A stretch of DNA of 64,000 nucleotides from a bacterium (GTDB lineage: Bacteria > Bacillota > Clostridia > Lachnospirales > Lachnospiraceae). The translations under genes were made by a program, and so were the position numbers. The notes under the pieces are model-generated. The model ran no database searches and was not told the DNA's origin. It saw only the letters and a program-made list of their open reading frames with translations. Shown here one piece after another: positions 7,889 to 17,235 of the stretch; within the stretch, counting starts at the first letter, position 1; each line of letters starts with the position of its first letter. Location: NCBI GenBank assembly GCA_023666335.1, contig JAMPCE010000006.1, positions 21,232 through 85,231 of the forward strand, in the 5' to 3' direction.

Positions 7889-10018
7889 TCATTTGAACTC
7901 CACAAAACTTTTCTCTCGGCGGCTTTCGTGCCGCAAAATAACCGCTGACGTCGGCGGCATCACCAGCCTGACTTTGCCTGCGATCACAGGGTATTCTTTT
8001 TCTTCCGTCGTATAGCCGTCCGCCGAAGTCAAAAGCAGCCTGCTCATCGCGCACTCCTTCGGAATGCCCAGATACCACACGGAAAGTTCTTTCGTGATCT
8101 CGTGGCCGTTGTTATTGACGAGAATCAGGGACTGCGCCTCTCTGGTAAATCTGCCGTACCCGATCACGTTGTAATCCGCCTCCACCTGTTTGATGGATCC
8201 TGTCAAAAACTCCTGATGCGTCTTATGGATCCGAATGATATCCTTATGAAAGGCGATCAGTTCCTTATCCTCATGCCCCCAGGGGTAGGTGCGGCGGTTA
8301 TCGGGATCCGTAAAGCCACAGACGCCCGCCTCATCGCCGTAATAAATAGTGGGGGCGCCGGGCCAGGTCATCTGGATCACCACAGCCTCCCGCAAAACCG
8401 CTTTATCGACGCCCTCATTTGCCGCATGAGGTCCCAGCGTGTTGGTCCTGCCGACTCTGTGATTCGTGCGGGTCAGGAATCGGGAATGGTCGTGATTGGA
8501 AAGTTCATTCATTGCCACCAAAAGGGACGGCGTCATAAAATTCGCGCTGTGATGGCGCATCGCGCCCCAGAAGCTGTCGGCGTTGCCGCGCATATCCTCG
8601 CGGTAATCGTCGCTGTGTTTCTGCATACCCGTCAAAAACCATGTCACAGGCTCCATAAACGCATCGTAATTCATGACGGTGTCCCACTCCTGCCCTTGCA
8701 GCCAGTCTCTGGGGCTGCCGTAATGCTCCGCCAGAATGATGGCGTTCGGATTCGCCATCTTGACCGTCTTGCGGAATTCTTTCCAGAAATAATGGTTAAA
8801 TTCCGGGCTGTGGCCCAGGTCCGCCGCTACATCCAGCCGCCACCCGTCTACGTTATAGGGGGGAGACACCCATTTTCTGCCGATATACAGCACATAGTCC
8901 AAAAGCTGTCTGGAATTTTCGTAATCGAGTTTCGGCAGCGTATCGTGCCCCCACCAGCCGTCGTAGGTATTATTATAAGGAAATTTATGTTCGTCGTGGA
9001 AGCGGAAATAATTGTGGTAGGGACTGTCCTTTGCGATATAAGCCCCCTTTTCGTACCCGGGCGCGTTCTCGTAGATCCGCTCCTTATCCATCCACTTGTT
9101 AAAGGAGCCGCAATGATTGAACACACCGTCCAGAATTACTTTCATGCCTCTCCGGTGCGCTTCTTTCACCACCTCGGCAAAGAGTGCATTGCTGGCTTCC
9201 AGATTCTCGCGGTTCGAGACGCGGTCGATGTAGCGGGTGGCAAAGCGGTTCTCCGTCTGCCCGTTTTCCAAAAGATTCCCCTCATCGTGCACGATCTTCC
9301 CGAAATGCGGGTCGATATAATCATAGTCCTGAATATCGTACTTATGGTTGGAGGGCGATACAAACAGGGGGTTAAAGTAGATCACATCCACCCCCAGATC
9401 CTGTAGATAGTCCATCTTATCCAGTACGCCCTGCAAGTCGCCGCCGTAAAACTCGCGCACGCCCATCGTCGCCGGATACTTATCCCAATCCTCCACCCGC
9501 ACGGTCTTATCCCCGATATACTGGTACTCGTTCGTCAGCACGTCGTTTTTGGGATCGCCGTTGTAGAAACGGTCCACGTAGATCTGGTAAAATATGGCGC
9601 CCTTCGCCCAATCAGGCGTTTTGAAGCCCGGCACTACCTGAAAATGGTAATACTCGTTGATATCTTTGACCACGCCCCGCCTGTCATAGAAACAGGAAAG
9701 TTTTCCCGCCGTGATCTCAAAATAATAGACCACCTTTTCATTCTCCAACTGGACCGTATGCGCGTAATAGTCGAAATAGGCGTCCGACTCTTCCTTTAAC
9801 ATCAGGTGTTTTTCGCCTTTACTCACAAAAAAGACTTTATCGATGTTATTCTTGCCGGAGCGGAAACGCACCGTGACCTCGCCGTATGCGCTTGGCTCGG
9901 GCGGCGACAGATAATCCGCCGTCGTATCCGAAAACAGGGCTTTTCTGTTAAAGACCGGACGCATACTCGCAAAGTACTGCTGATTCTTTTCCGCTTTCTG
10001 ATATTGATTGATGTCCAT
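7889..10018 (-). CDS. GH13 alpha-glycosidase (neopullulanase/cyclomaltodextrinase-like)
   Basis: This 709-residue intracellular-type amylase has no signal peptide. An N-terminal beta-sandwich domain (about 1-125, CBM34-like) precedes the GH13 (beta/alpha)8 barrel. Catalytic residues are the nucleophile D396 (GWRLD), acid/base E431 (ILAE) and stabiliser D510 (LSNHD). Barrel motifs DGVFNH (297-302) and the substrate-site tryptophans are present. The domain plan fits enzymes that hydrolyse maltodextrins, pullulan or cyclodextrins. Start ATG 10018 follows AAGGAAGG. No transporter or regulator for maltodextrin is adjacent. It heads a two-gene unit with the transglutaminase-like protein, an unusual partner. 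Confidence 0.88.
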   Translation of the reverse strand: MDINQYQKAEKNQQYFASMRPVFNRKALFSDTTADYLSPPEPSAYGEVTVRFRSGKNNIDKVFFVSKGEKHLMLKEESDAYFDYYAHTVQLENEKVVYYFEITAGKLSCFYDRRGVVKDINEYYHFQVVPGFKTPDWAKGAIFYQIYVDRFYNGDPKNDVLTNEYQYIGDKTVRVEDWDKYPATMGVREFYGGDLQGVLDKMDYLQDLGVDVIYFNPLFVSPSNHKYDIQDYDYIDPHFGKIVHDEGNLLENGQTENRFATRYIDRVSNRENLEASNALFAEVVKEAHRRGMKVILDGVFNHCGSFNKWMDKERIYENAPGYEKGAYIAKDSPYHNYFRFHDEHKFPYNNTYDGWWGHDTLPKLDYENSRQLLDYVLYIGRKWVSPPYNVDGWRLDVAADLGHSPEFNHYFWKEFRKTVKMANPNAIILAEHYGSPRDWLQGQEWDTVMNYDAFMEPVTWFLTGMQKHSDDYREDMRGNADSFWGAMRHHSANFMTPSLLVAMNELSNHDHSRFLTRTNHRVGRTNTLGPHAANEGVDKAVLREAVVIQMTWPGAPTIYYGDEAGVCGFTDPDNRRTYPWGHEDKELIAFHKDIIRIHKTHQEFLTGSIKQVEADYNVIGYGRFTREAQSLILVNNNGHEITKELSVWYLGIPKECAMSRLLLTSADGYTTEEKEYPVIAGKVRLVMPPTSAVILRHESRREKSFVEFK

Positions 10019-10101
10019 AAGCAGCCTTCCTTAAAAAATCTATATGTAGTTATTTTATCCTATATATTGTAGATATTCAAGTCTATTTCCCCCTAGAATG
10101 C

Positions 10102-10131
10102 GAACAAGACAGTTTCGCAACTGTCTTGTTC
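10102..10131. repeat. Perfect 13-bp hairpin between GH13 and ftsH
   Basis: GAACAAGACAGTT (10102-10114), loop TCGC, then its exact reverse complement (10119-10131). It lies in the roughly 280-base gap between the end of ftsH and the start of the GH13 gene, in which I see no gene. There is no T-run on either side, so it is not a classic intrinsic terminator; an operator or an RNA-level element is possible. Confidence 0.6.
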
Positions 10132-10297
10132 AGAGAAGGTATTTCTTTCTTATGGGGTATAGCAAAAAACTATATAATGTATTGGGGGGTTACAAGAAGT
10201 ATATTAGCATAGCCCCTGTTTGTCTACAATACTCAGGATTCACAAATATTACAATTTTCGCATCCTGTTTTTGTCTATTTTTCACAAAAACCGCTGC

Positions 10298-12157
10298 TTA
10301 TTCCTGCTCGCCGACCCGTTCTCCCAGCTCTTCGGGCTGCGGATAATAGACGTCAAACAGCCCCTCGAACTCTTCGCGGCCGATCTTTTCTTTCTCCAGA
10401 AGCAGTTTCGCGCACTTGTGGAGCACATCCTCATGCTCCATGATGATATCCTTCGCCTTTTGATAGCACTCGTCGATGATGCGCTTCACTTCTCTGTCGA
10501 TCTCGCCGGAGACCAGCTCGCTGTGCGCTTTCGCGTGCGCAAGATCCCTGCCGATGAACACTTCGTCGTCATCGTCGTCGTAATTGATCACGCCGATATT
10601 GTCGGACATTCCATACCGCGTCACCATCCTGCGGGCAGCTTTCGTCGCTTTCTTGATATCGCTGGACGCGCCCGTGGTGATATCGTCGAAAATGATCTCC
10701 TCCGCAATGCGCCCGCCGAGCGAAACCATGATATCTTCCAGCATCTTGCCCTTGGTCAGGAACATCTCGTCCTTTTCGGGCAGGGGCATCGTGTAGCCCG
10801 CAGCACCCAGACCCGTGGGGATGATGGATACCGTATAGACAGGACCCACATCCGGCAGCACATGGAAGAGGATGGCATGCCCCGCCTCGTGATAGGCTGT
10901 GATCTTCTTCTCTTTCTCCGAGATGATGCGGCTCTTCTTCTCCGTGCCGATGCCCACTTTGATAAAGGCTCTCCTGATATCCTCCTGCCGCACAAAGGTG
11001 CGCTTGTCCATCGCCGCATTGATGGCTGCTTCATTCAAAAGGTTTTCCAGATCCGCGCCCGTAAAACCTGCCGAAGTCTGCGCGATCTGCTCGAGATTCA
11101 CGTCATCTCCCAACGGTTTGTTCTTTGCGTGTACTTTCAGGATATCTTCCCTGCCCCGCACGTCGGGAGCAGCTACCGAAATCTTTCTGTCAAAACGCCC
11201 CGGACGCAGAATCGCGGGATCCAGAATATCCACACGGTTTGTCGCCGCCATCACGATGATCCCCTCGTTGGCATCGAAACCGTCCATCTCCACCAGCAGC
11301 TGATTCAGGGTCTGCTCTCTCTCGTCGTGGCCGCCGCCCATACCGGTGCCGCGGCGCCTTGCCACCGCATCGATCTCATCAATAAAAATGATGCAGGGTG
11401 CGTTCCTCTTTGCATCCGCAAACATATCGCGCACGCGGGATGCGCCCACACCCACGAACATCTCCACAAAATCGGAACCGGAAATGCTGAAAAACGGAAC
11501 GTCCGCTTCGCCCGCGATCGCCTTGGCAAGCAGCGTCTTACCGGTACCCGGCGCACCCTCTAAGAGCACGCCTTTGGGGATACGCGCTCCCACTTTGGTG
11601 AATTTTCCCGGCTCTTTCAAAAACTCCACGATCTCCTGTAACTCTTCTTTCTCTTCCTTTAAACCCGCCACATCGCTTAAGGTGATCTTGTTTTCGTCTC
11701 CTATCGTAAGTCTGGCGCGGCTCTTGCCGAAATTCATCATCTTACCGCCACCGCCGCCCGTATTCTGGGAATTCATCATCACAAAGAAGAAAGCGCAGAC
11801 CACTACCACGATCAGGATCGGAAGAACACTATTTAAAAACCAGCTCTCTTCCGGAACGCTTTCCACCGAACAGTCTATGCCATACTCTCTGACGAGCGCT
11901 TCCATCTCCGTCACGTCCGTCACATAGAGCGTTTTCTCTTCGCCGCTCTTTAAGACCACTTTCAAAGAACCTGTAGGCGTCTCCTTTCCCGGACAGACCG
12001 TCACCAGCGCCACTTCATTGTTTTCGATCTGCCGCTCGAACTGCCCTCTGGTATAGCCGCTTGCCGGCACCCGGAGCGTTCCGACCCAGACTGTAAACAA
12101 CAACAGACATATGATGATTACAAAATACAGATAATACCCTTTACCACTCTTGTTCAT
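10298..12157 (-). CDS. ftsH: ATP-dependent zinc metalloprotease FtsH
   Basis: This 619-residue membrane protease degrades misassembled membrane proteins and regulators. Two membrane helices (about 8-27 and 110-128) flank an extracellular domain. The AAA module has Walker A GAPGTGKT (201-208), Walker B IIFIDEID (257-264) and the second region of homology around [15 protein letters not shown]. The M41 protease domain has HEAGH (423-427), with the third zinc ligand expected in the ITTGASSD region. A glycine/asparagine-rich linker (NTGGGGG, 132-138) follows the second helix. Start ATG 12157 with GAGGAA upstream. It follows hpt by about 38 bases, as in Bacillus tilS-hprT-ftsH, so one operon is likely. 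Confidence 0.97.
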   Translation of the reverse strand: MNKSGKGYYLYFVIIICLLLFTVWVGTLRVPASGYTRGQFERQIENNEVALVTVCPGKETPTGSLKVVLKSGEEKTLYVTDVTEMEALVREYGIDCSVESVPEESWFLNSVLPILIVVVVCAFFFVMMNSQNTGGGGGKMMNFGKSRARLTIGDENKITLSDVAGLKEEKEELQEIVEFLKEPGKFTKVGARIPKGVLLEGAPGTGKTLLAKAIAGEADVPFFSISGSDFVEMFVGVGASRVRDMFADAKRNAPCIIFIDEIDAVARRRGTGMGGGHDEREQTLNQLLVEMDGFDANEGIIVMAATNRVDILDPAILRPGRFDRKISVAAPDVRGREDILKVHAKNKPLGDDVNLEQIAQTSAGFTGADLENLLNEAAINAAMDKRTFVRQEDIRRAFIKVGIGTEKKSRIISEKEKKITAYHEAGHAILFHVLPDVGPVYTVSIIPTGLGAAGYTMPLPEKDEMFLTKGKMLEDIMVSLGGRIAEEIIFDDITTGASSDIKKATKAARRMVTRYGMSDNIGVINYDDDDDEVFIGRDLAHAKAHSELVSGEIDREVKRIIDECYQKAKDIIMEHEDVLHKCAKLLLEKEKIGREEFEGLFDVYYPQPEELGERVGEQE

Positions 12158-12195
12158 GTACGATTTCCTCTGTTTCCGGCACGTTATTGACCGGA

Positions 12196-12720
12196 TTAGT
12201 CAAATTTTACAACGCCTATATACGGCAGGTTCCGATACTTCTGGTCATAATCCAGACCGTAACCCACCACAAATTCATCGGGAATCTGAAATCCCGTATA
12301 ATCCACTTTTACCTCCACCACACGCCGATCCGGCTTATCTAAAAGTGTGCAGAGTCTCACCTCCTCCGGTCCCCTGTCCCGCAGCATATCGAGAAGATAG
12401 CTCAAGGTGCGCCCGGAATCTACGATATCCTCCACCACCACTACATTTTTCCCTGTCAAAGGCTCGTCCAGATCTTTTACGATCCTGACAACGCCGCTCG
12501 ATTTCGTATCGCCGCCGTAGCTGGATACCGACATAAAATCCAAAGATACGGGAACGGTGATCCGCTTCGCCAGCTCGCACATAAAAAAGCTGCCGCCTTT
12601 CAAAACGCAGACCAGATGAACCTGCTTTCCCGCAAAATCTTTGGAGATCTGCTCTCCGATCTCCCGAATCCGTTCGTCAACCTGCGCTTCCGTCAACAGT
12701 ACTTCTATTCTCTCCGCCAT
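12196..12720 (-). CDS. hpt: Hypoxanthine phosphoribosyltransferase
   Basis: This 174-residue purine salvage enzyme joins hypoxanthine or guanine to PRPP, giving IMP or GMP in the cytoplasm. The PRPP-binding loop [14 protein letters not shown] (93-106), the KGG motif (41-43) and the C-terminal [11 protein letters not shown] segment are all present. ATG 12720 is chosen because GGAGG lies 5 bases upstream; a GTG at 12732 is part of that ribosome site. The start codon lies inside the 3' end of tilS (44-base overlap), which points to translational coupling. Confidence 0.96.
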   Translation of the reverse strand: MAERIEVLLTEAQVDERIREIGEQISKDFAGKQVHLVCVLKGGSFFMCELAKRITVPVSLDFMSVSSYGGDTKSSGVVRIVKDLDEPLTGKNVVVVEDIVDSGRTLSYLLDMLRDRGPEEVRLCTLLDKPDRRVVEVKVDYTGFQIPDEFVVGYGLDYDQKYRNLPYIGVVKFD

Positions 12721-14188
12721 CGTTTCCTCCACTCGTAAACTGTACCTCTAAAACCCGTTTTGTCGTTTCTCCCACATGAAAACCGCTGCTTGTCCGATAC
12801 CCCGGAACCCAGAGCACATGATTTCCGTCCGCCAGCACGACAAGACCGTCCCGCTTTGTCTTCGGTATTTTTTCATTGATCAGATACCGTCTGAGCGCCT
12901 GGGTGTGCAGCGCATCGTCTATGGTCAGATAATCTCCCGCTTTCCAAACACGCAAGAGTAAAGCCGTAGTTATTTTATCATAATCAAACCATTTCGTATA
13001 TCTATTTTCGGGAATATTTTGTTCTTTTTTGTAGAAAAGGGAATCTTCGGGGATCGTCTCCCTCTCCCACAAAGTGAATGTGAACGCGCCTGTTTTCGGC
13101 GGTTTGCTCTCCGATGACCGCCGCAAAGTCAAAATGTCATACTCCTTACACGCCCTGATCGCGTACGGCAGAAAAAGGCTCCCGCTGCCCCCTTTCTCTG
13201 TGAGCGCAAGCAGCCCCTCTATGTGCCGCAGACCGATATCCTTGCGGTAGGGAACCATATGCTCCAGCGCGCGCAGAAAGACGCGCTTCTGCATGACAGG
13301 GTCCATGCTTTTCAGCCGATCGAGGCGGATACGCAGACTTGCCGCAGACTCAACCGCTGTCTGTCCGCCGCCTGCTGCCGTATCCGACGCTTCCTCCACG
13401 CAGTCCATATAAAGTTTTTCCGTCTCCCGCGTCAGATAATCCTCCGTTTCAGCCAAAAGATCCGCCAGCTCTCCCATGTGCGCCACCGCTCCGTTACAGA
13501 TCTCCTGCTCTGCGACAGAAAGAATGTGATGACGGATGCGGTTGCGGGCATAAGCATCCTGCCCGTTCGTGCCGTCCTCCCGCCAGGAAAGCCCCTCTGT
13601 CGTCAGATACGCTTCTATTTCCGTCCGCTCAAGCCGCAGCAGAGGACGGATCACCGCCTCCCTGACGGGACGGATCGAGGAAAGCCCCTTTATGCCGCTG
13701 CCACGGAACAGATGAAAGAGCATGGTCTCCGCCCGATCCTGCGCATTATGAGCAACAGCGATGCGGCGCCGCCCGCTTTTCTCTCCCGCTTCCGATACCG
13801 CTTTTTTCTTCTTTTCAGCAGCCGCCAATTCGACAAGCGCTTCCTCAAACGCCTGATAGCGCAGCCGCCTGCCCGCCTCCTCCGTGGATACTTTACAGCG
13901 GGCGGCATATCCTGCCACGTCCGCTTCCCGCAGGAAAAAGGGGATCTCCCACGCCTCGCAGAGCGTTTTCACAAAGGCGGCGTCCTCCCCCGCCTCCTCC
14001 CGCAGCCCGTGGTTTACATGTACCGCCGCCAGCAAAAAAGACCTCTCTTCCCGCAGCCGCCGCAGGATATCTAAGAGGCAGATGGAATCCGCGCCGCCAG
14101 AAACCCCGACGACTACCAGATCGCCCGCCGCGATCATATCCTGCGCGTCGATATCCTTTTTTACTTTTTCGTAGATCTCATCGCTCAT
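12677..14188 (-). CDS. tilS: tRNA(Ile)-lysidine synthase
   Basis: This 503-residue enzyme modifies C34 of the CAU-anticodon tRNA-Ile to lysidine, so that it reads AUA codons. The N-terminal PP-loop SGGADS (30-35) binds ATP, and the HVNHGLREEA and RYQAFEE segments are typical of the family. C-terminal TilS domains follow (the LRVWKAGDYL region and substrate-binding end). The start at 14188 (MSDEIYEK) is chosen by family alignment; upstream in-frame residues to 14260 look like non-coding spacer, and the Shine-Dalgarno here is weak. An E/K-rich insert (about 123-140) lies between core motifs. It is coupled to hpt downstream. Confidence 0.95.
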   Translation of the reverse strand: MSDEIYEKVKKDIDAQDMIAAGDLVVVGVSGGADSICLLDILRRLREERSFLLAAVHVNHGLREEAGEDAAFVKTLCEAWEIPFFLREADVAGYAARCKVSTEEAGRRLRYQAFEEALVELAAAEKKKKAVSEAGEKSGRRRIAVAHNAQDRAETMLFHLFRGSGIKGLSSIRPVREAVIRPLLRLERTEIEAYLTTEGLSWREDGTNGQDAYARNRIRHHILSVAEQEICNGAVAHMGELADLLAETEDYLTRETEKLYMDCVEEASDTAAGGGQTAVESAASLRIRLDRLKSMDPVMQKRVFLRALEHMVPYRKDIGLRHIEGLLALTEKGGSGSLFLPYAIRACKEYDILTLRRSSESKPPKTGAFTFTLWERETIPEDSLFYKKEQNIPENRYTKWFDYDKITTALLLRVWKAGDYLTIDDALHTQALRRYLINEKIPKTKRDGLVVLADGNHVLWVPGYRTSSGFHVGETTKRVLEVQFTSGGNDGGENRSTVDGSAG

Positions 14189-14274
14189 CGCTCTGTTTCT
14201 CTTTCCGCCGCCGCTCCCCGGGCATTCTTTCTTTCCGAAACTTTCTGCCCGAATACGCACGCTTCTATGATTGA

Positions 14275-15501
14275 CTACGATATGTCTTCCTGATTCCAGA
14301 TGCCCGCCACAAGCACCGTCATGTCGTCCCGAATCCGTCCCCTGCCCTGTCCGATCGCATAGGCGAGGATCTGATTGGCGATCTCCCCCGGATTCTGATA
14401 CTCCATCCTGCCGATGATCTCGGGAAGCACCTGTTCCCCCATCCCTTCGGCAAGCGCTTCCAGCACACCGTCCGAGAGCAGGATCACATAGTCGCCGCCA
14501 AGCAGCGTCCTTGTCTGGATCTCCGGATTCATCTCCCCGAACACGCCCAGAGGAACGCTCTGCGCAGACAGCCTGTCCACCAGCCGCCCTCTTTTGATAT
14601 AAGTGCAGGCGGCTCCCACTTTCATAAACTCGCAGTTCCCCGTGTAGAGGTCGATATCGCAGATATCCAGCGTGGACATCGCCTGATCCTGCCCTGCCGT
14701 CACCAGCGCGCCGTTCACCATCTGCACTGCCGTCTCCTTGCCGAATCCCGCTTCCAGAAACCGTTCCATCATCTCGATCACCCGCTCGGACTCCCTGCGG
14801 GCAGCCTCTCCGGAACCGACGCCGTCCGAGAGGAGGATCAACAGCCTCCCCGTATCCGCCTCGCAGAAAGAATAGCTGTCCCCCGATACTTTTTCCGACT
14901 CTTTGACCGCCCTTGCAAAGCCGGTGAGCAGATGATAGGGCGGTTCCTCCAAAAAATAATAAGTATTATCGTTTTCTGTCAGATACGGCGGCGTGTTTTT
15001 CGCCATACACAGCCTGCGGTTCATGGCAACCGACAGATAATCCGCCACATCTTCCGCAGAAATATGTTCCGTCTCCGCAAAACGGGTCCGCCTTTTCCCC
15101 GCCTGCCGCATGGTAAGGCTGATCTCCCGTCTGCCGTCCTCATGTTCCAGTTCCAGATAATTTTGGAGCAGGATACCTGATTCCCGAAGAAGCAGCGACA
15201 TCTGCCGAAAACGCCGTTCCCCCAGCGGGTGGCACCGACAGGTTTCTTTTGCTACCGCCGCCAGAATATGCGACATTTCTTTCAAATGCTCTGCAATCAG
15301 CCCCTGATTTTCCTGCATCCGCCTTTTGCAGAGATATTCCTGCCTGTCCGCAGGCTCCGCCGCCGCTTCGTCCTCCTGTCCGCTTTCGAAAAGCTCCGCC
15401 AGATCCCGAAACGATTCCGCACAGCTTAAAAGCTTCTGCTTTCCATATTCCGGTATGATCTCCACCCTGTCATCTCTTTTAAGCTGCATCTGTTTTTTCA
15501 T
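14275..15501 (-). CDS. spoIIE: Stage II sporulation protein E, short form (PP2C phosphatase)
   Basis: SpoIIE dephosphorylates SpoIIAA to switch on sigma-F in the forespore. The C-terminal half (about 190-400) is a clear SpoIIE-type PP2C domain: metal-site GD (207-208), LSDGVGSG (224-231), then STLDICDIDLYTGNCEFMKV and QSVPLGVFG, closely following the SpoIIE pattern. The gene sits at the spoIIE position (divIC-spoIIE-tilS). The protein is only 408 residues and shows none of the multi-pass N-terminal membrane region of the roughly 800-residue Bacillus protein. GGAGGG lies 4 bases before ATG 15501, and upstream in-frame codons look non-coding. It is therefore predicted to be soluble or peripherally held. 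Confidence 0.85.
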   Translation of the reverse strand: MKKQMQLKRDDRVEIIPEYGKQKLLSCAESFRDLAELFESGQEDEAAAEPADRQEYLCKRRMQENQGLIAEHLKEMSHILAAVAKETCRCHPLGERRFRQMSLLLRESGILLQNYLELEHEDGRREISLTMRQAGKRRTRFAETEHISAEDVADYLSVAMNRRLCMAKNTPPYLTENDNTYYFLEEPPYHLLTGFARAVKESEKVSGDSYSFCEADTGRLLILLSDGVGSGEAARRESERVIEMMERFLEAGFGKETAVQMVNGALVTAGQDQAMSTLDICDIDLYTGNCEFMKVGAACTYIKRGRLVDRLSAQSVPLGVFGEMNPEIQTRTLLGGDYVILLSDGVLEALAEGMGEQVLPEIIGRMEYQNPGEIANQILAYAIGQGRGRIRDDMTVLVAGIWNQEDIS

Positions 15502-15613
15502 ATTTCCCTCCATTTCGAAGCAATTTTTGCGGAGCATGACAGCCTGTCCATGACAAGCGCAAATGCCCGCACGACCCGCCTTACACATATATATGAAAGG
15601 AAAATGAAATTTA

Positions 15614-15657
15614 TGAAAAAAACAAAGACAGATCCCGGACCTCTCCAAAATCTGTCT
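15614..15657 (-). terminator. Intrinsic terminator after divIC
   Basis: On the minus strand the stem AGACAGAT (15657-15650) pairs with ATCTGTCT (15633-15626) across a 16-base loop and is followed by TTGTTTTTTTC. It overlaps the last codon of divIC. It would separate divIC from spoIIE, leaving spoIIE to its own promoter, as expected for a sporulation-timed gene. Confidence 0.6.
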
Positions 15658-15961
15658 ATTTTTCATCCTTAAAGATAATCTCTCCCTCGTACACCAGACC
15701 CAGTTTCTCTTTCGCGACTTCCTCCACGAATTTCTTGGTCTGCGTATACTTTCCGTATTCTTCTATTTCGGCGGATCTGGCTTCCTCCGCTTCGATCTCC
15801 CGCTGCAAAGCCGCCTCCCGCTCCTGATAAACAGCCCGTTTCTCCCGCAGCTCCACGCTCTTGACCGTGACCACGAGCATCATCATCAACACCACCGTGG
15901 TAACCAAAAGCATGGCCAGTCTGTTCTGCCGCCTTTTTCGATATGCTGCTTTTCCTGCCAT
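15656..15961 (-). CDS. divIC: Septum formation initiator DivIC/FtsB family
   Basis: This 101-residue bitopic protein of the division septum has a basic cytoplasmic start (AGKAAYRKRRQNR), one membrane helix (about 16-34) and an extracellular coiled coil rich in E/R (about 37-75). The conserved C-terminal segment FVEEVAKEKLGLVYEGEIIF follows. It works with FtsL and DivIB to license septal peptidoglycan synthesis. Position next to yabQ and yabP matches the Bacillus order, supporting DivIC over other FtsB-like proteins. It lies about 27 bases after yabQ. Confidence 0.9.
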   Translation of the reverse strand: MAGKAAYRKRRQNRLAMLLVTTVVLMMMLVVTVKSVELREKRAVYQEREAALQREIEAEEARSAEIEEYGKYTQTKKFVEEVAKEKLGLVYEGEIIFKDEK

Positions 15962-15988
15962 GCCCCGCGTGTTCCCCCTCTGGCGCCG

Positions 15989-16477
15989 TCAACGTTTACA
16001 TAAAACCATTCTAAGGGTTTTTATGCAAACCGTCAACCGCTTTTTAACAATTTTTTTACATTTTTCCAAACTTTTCGCCAAGTGTAGAACAAGTGTTTTC
16101 CCCGCGCAAAACAGGCGTTTGAGCGGTTTTAGCACAATTTGTAGGACACGAAATAGCAACCACATAATCTTGTGTAAGCACGTTGACATAATATTTACAA
16201 AATGGTTCCGCACGAAAATTTTATACAAGATCATCCCGATCGCGGCTCCCAGAATGGCAAACCACCGCAGCGTCCCGTTGTTCTCCCGATATAGCATATA
16301 GAAGACGGCGATACCGCAAGCCAGCCAGAAAAGCAGATCCTCCAGAGAGGTCAGAAACGCACCGTGCCGGAAGAGCTTTCGCAGCACACGGATCCAGTCA
16401 TAGACAAAAGTGACAGCCAGCCCCATAAGAACGGAATGCGCAAAAAAAGTCAGCTCCTGCACGATCTCCCGGCTCAT
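15989..16477 (-). CDS. yabQ: Spore cortex biosynthesis protein YabQ
   Basis: This 162-residue membrane protein has several hydrophobic segments (about 7-27, 47-64 and 70-88) and a long basic, amphipathic C-terminal tail. YabQ is made under sigma-E, sits in the outer forespore membrane and is needed for cortex formation in Bacillus. Similarity is mainly in the N-terminal FVYDWIRVLRK segment and in the gene order yabP-yabQ-divIC. ATG 16477 starts about 20 bases after yabP ends, so the two are co-transcribed. Confidence 0.87.
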   Translation of the reverse strand: MSREIVQELTFFAHSVLMGLAVTFVYDWIRVLRKLFRHGAFLTSLEDLLFWLACGIAVFYMLYRENNGTLRWFAILGAAIGMILYKIFVRNHFVNIMSTCLHKIMWLLFRVLQIVLKPLKRLFCAGKTLVLHLAKSLEKCKKIVKKRLTVCIKTLRMVLCKR

Positions 16478-16497
16478 ATCCTACCCCTTCCATCCCG

Positions 16498-16788
16498 TCA
16501 CTTAAACAGTCTCGAAAGCAGGGATTCCCCTTTCGTGCCGTAACCTGCGCCCTCCGAGTAGGTAAAACTGTCGATCCGCCCGTCGATGTCCACCTCTCCC
16601 TTGTCCAGAGAAAGGCGGCTCACATGCAGTTCGGCGCCCTTGATCATCAACATCCCCTGCTCCGTCTCCAGCAGAATCTCGTTCACGTCAAAAGAAAGCA
16701 CATCGTTCACACCGCTTAACGCGCAATTCTTCCTGCCCGTGAGCATCAGCTTATGCTGTCTCTTTGCGCCGCCGCTTAAATCTTCCAT
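16498..16788 (-). CDS. yabP: Sporulation protein YabP
   Basis: This 96-residue protein is of the YabP/YqfC family, sigma-E dependent proteins linked to spore coat and cortex assembly. The family core is visible in HKLMLTGRKNCALSGVNDVL, a beta-rich domain running to about residue 85. The start at 16788 is taken because GGAGG lies 8 bases before it; a frame open to 16830 adds an arginine-rich stretch without support. It precedes yabQ, with the S4-domain protein gene upstream. Confidence 0.9.
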   Translation of the reverse strand: MEDLSGGAKRQHKLMLTGRKNCALSGVNDVLSFDVNEILLETEQGMLMIKGAELHVSRLSLDKGEVDIDGRIDSFTYSEGAGYGTKGESLLSRLFK

Positions 16789-16886
16789 ACACGTCCTCCT
16801 GTCCCTGTCCCGTTTACGGTACTGATTCAATGTATGTCTGATCTCTCCAAAATATGCCTTTTTCGCTGATTTAGAACGCGTCTTCG

Positions 16887-17129
16887 CTACGTCAGGTAGC
16901 GGAACAGTTCCTTTGCCTCCTCCTTGCGCACCGTCTCCTGCACGTCGAGAACCTCCACTTTCACCTCTTTATTTCCGAACTGAATGGTGATGATATCGCC
17001 CGCTTTCACATTGGCGGAGGCTTTGGCGGGTTTGTCGTTGATAAAGACCCTGCCCGCGTCGCAGGCTTCGTTTGCCACGGTACGGCGCTTGATCAGGCGC
17101 GATACTTTCAAATATTTATCCAGTCTCAT
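16887..17129 (-). CDS. rqcP: S4-domain RNA-binding protein RqcP/YabO
   Basis: This 80-residue protein consists of one S4 RNA-binding domain (RLDKYLKVSRLIKRRTVANE at the start, then VFINDKPAK and GDIITIQFG). Its Bacillus homologue RqcP acts in ribosome quality control, helping RqcH add alanine tails to stalled nascent chains on 50S subunits. ATG 17129 has GGAGG 6 bases upstream; an upstream in-frame start at 17162 is not supported. A hairpin (CAGATAAGC/GCTTATCTG, 17146-17177) lies just before the gene. The position between hup and yabP fits the conserved cluster. Confidence 0.92.
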   Translation of the reverse strand: MRLDKYLKVSRLIKRRTVANEACDAGRVFINDKPAKASANVKAGDIITIQFGNKEVKVEVLDVQETVRKEEAKELFRYLT

Positions 17130-17180
17130 ATTTCCTCCTGTCTGGCAGATAAGCAGACTCAAAATGCCGCTTATCTGCGG

Positions 17181-17210
17181 AAAAAGGGCTGTATGCTTTG
17201 CATACAGCCC
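17181..17210 (-). terminator. Intrinsic terminator after hup
   Basis: An 11-bp perfect stem GGGCTGTATGC (17186-17196) with loop TTT and its complement (17200-17210) is followed on the minus strand by TTTTT (17185-17181). It separates hup from rqcP. Confidence 0.85.
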
Positions 17211-17235
17211 TCGTTCGCTCTTTTTCAGTTCCGAA

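Noticed and set aside
6552..9406. Long plus-strand open frames over the transglutaminase and GH13 genes
   Set aside because: They mirror the codon pattern of GC-richer minus-strand genes that carry complete catalytic motifs.
10102..10131. Intrinsic terminator at the 13-bp hairpin
   Set aside because: No T-run follows on either strand, so it is listed only as an inverted repeat.
10220..11563. Plus-strand frame of 447 codons across ftsH
   Set aside because: Shadow of ftsH, which has every expected motif on the other strand.
15502..15666. N-terminal extension of SpoIIE that might supply a membrane segment
   Set aside because: It covers the divIC terminator and gives a Cys/His-rich sequence unlike SpoIIE; GGAGGG points to 15501.
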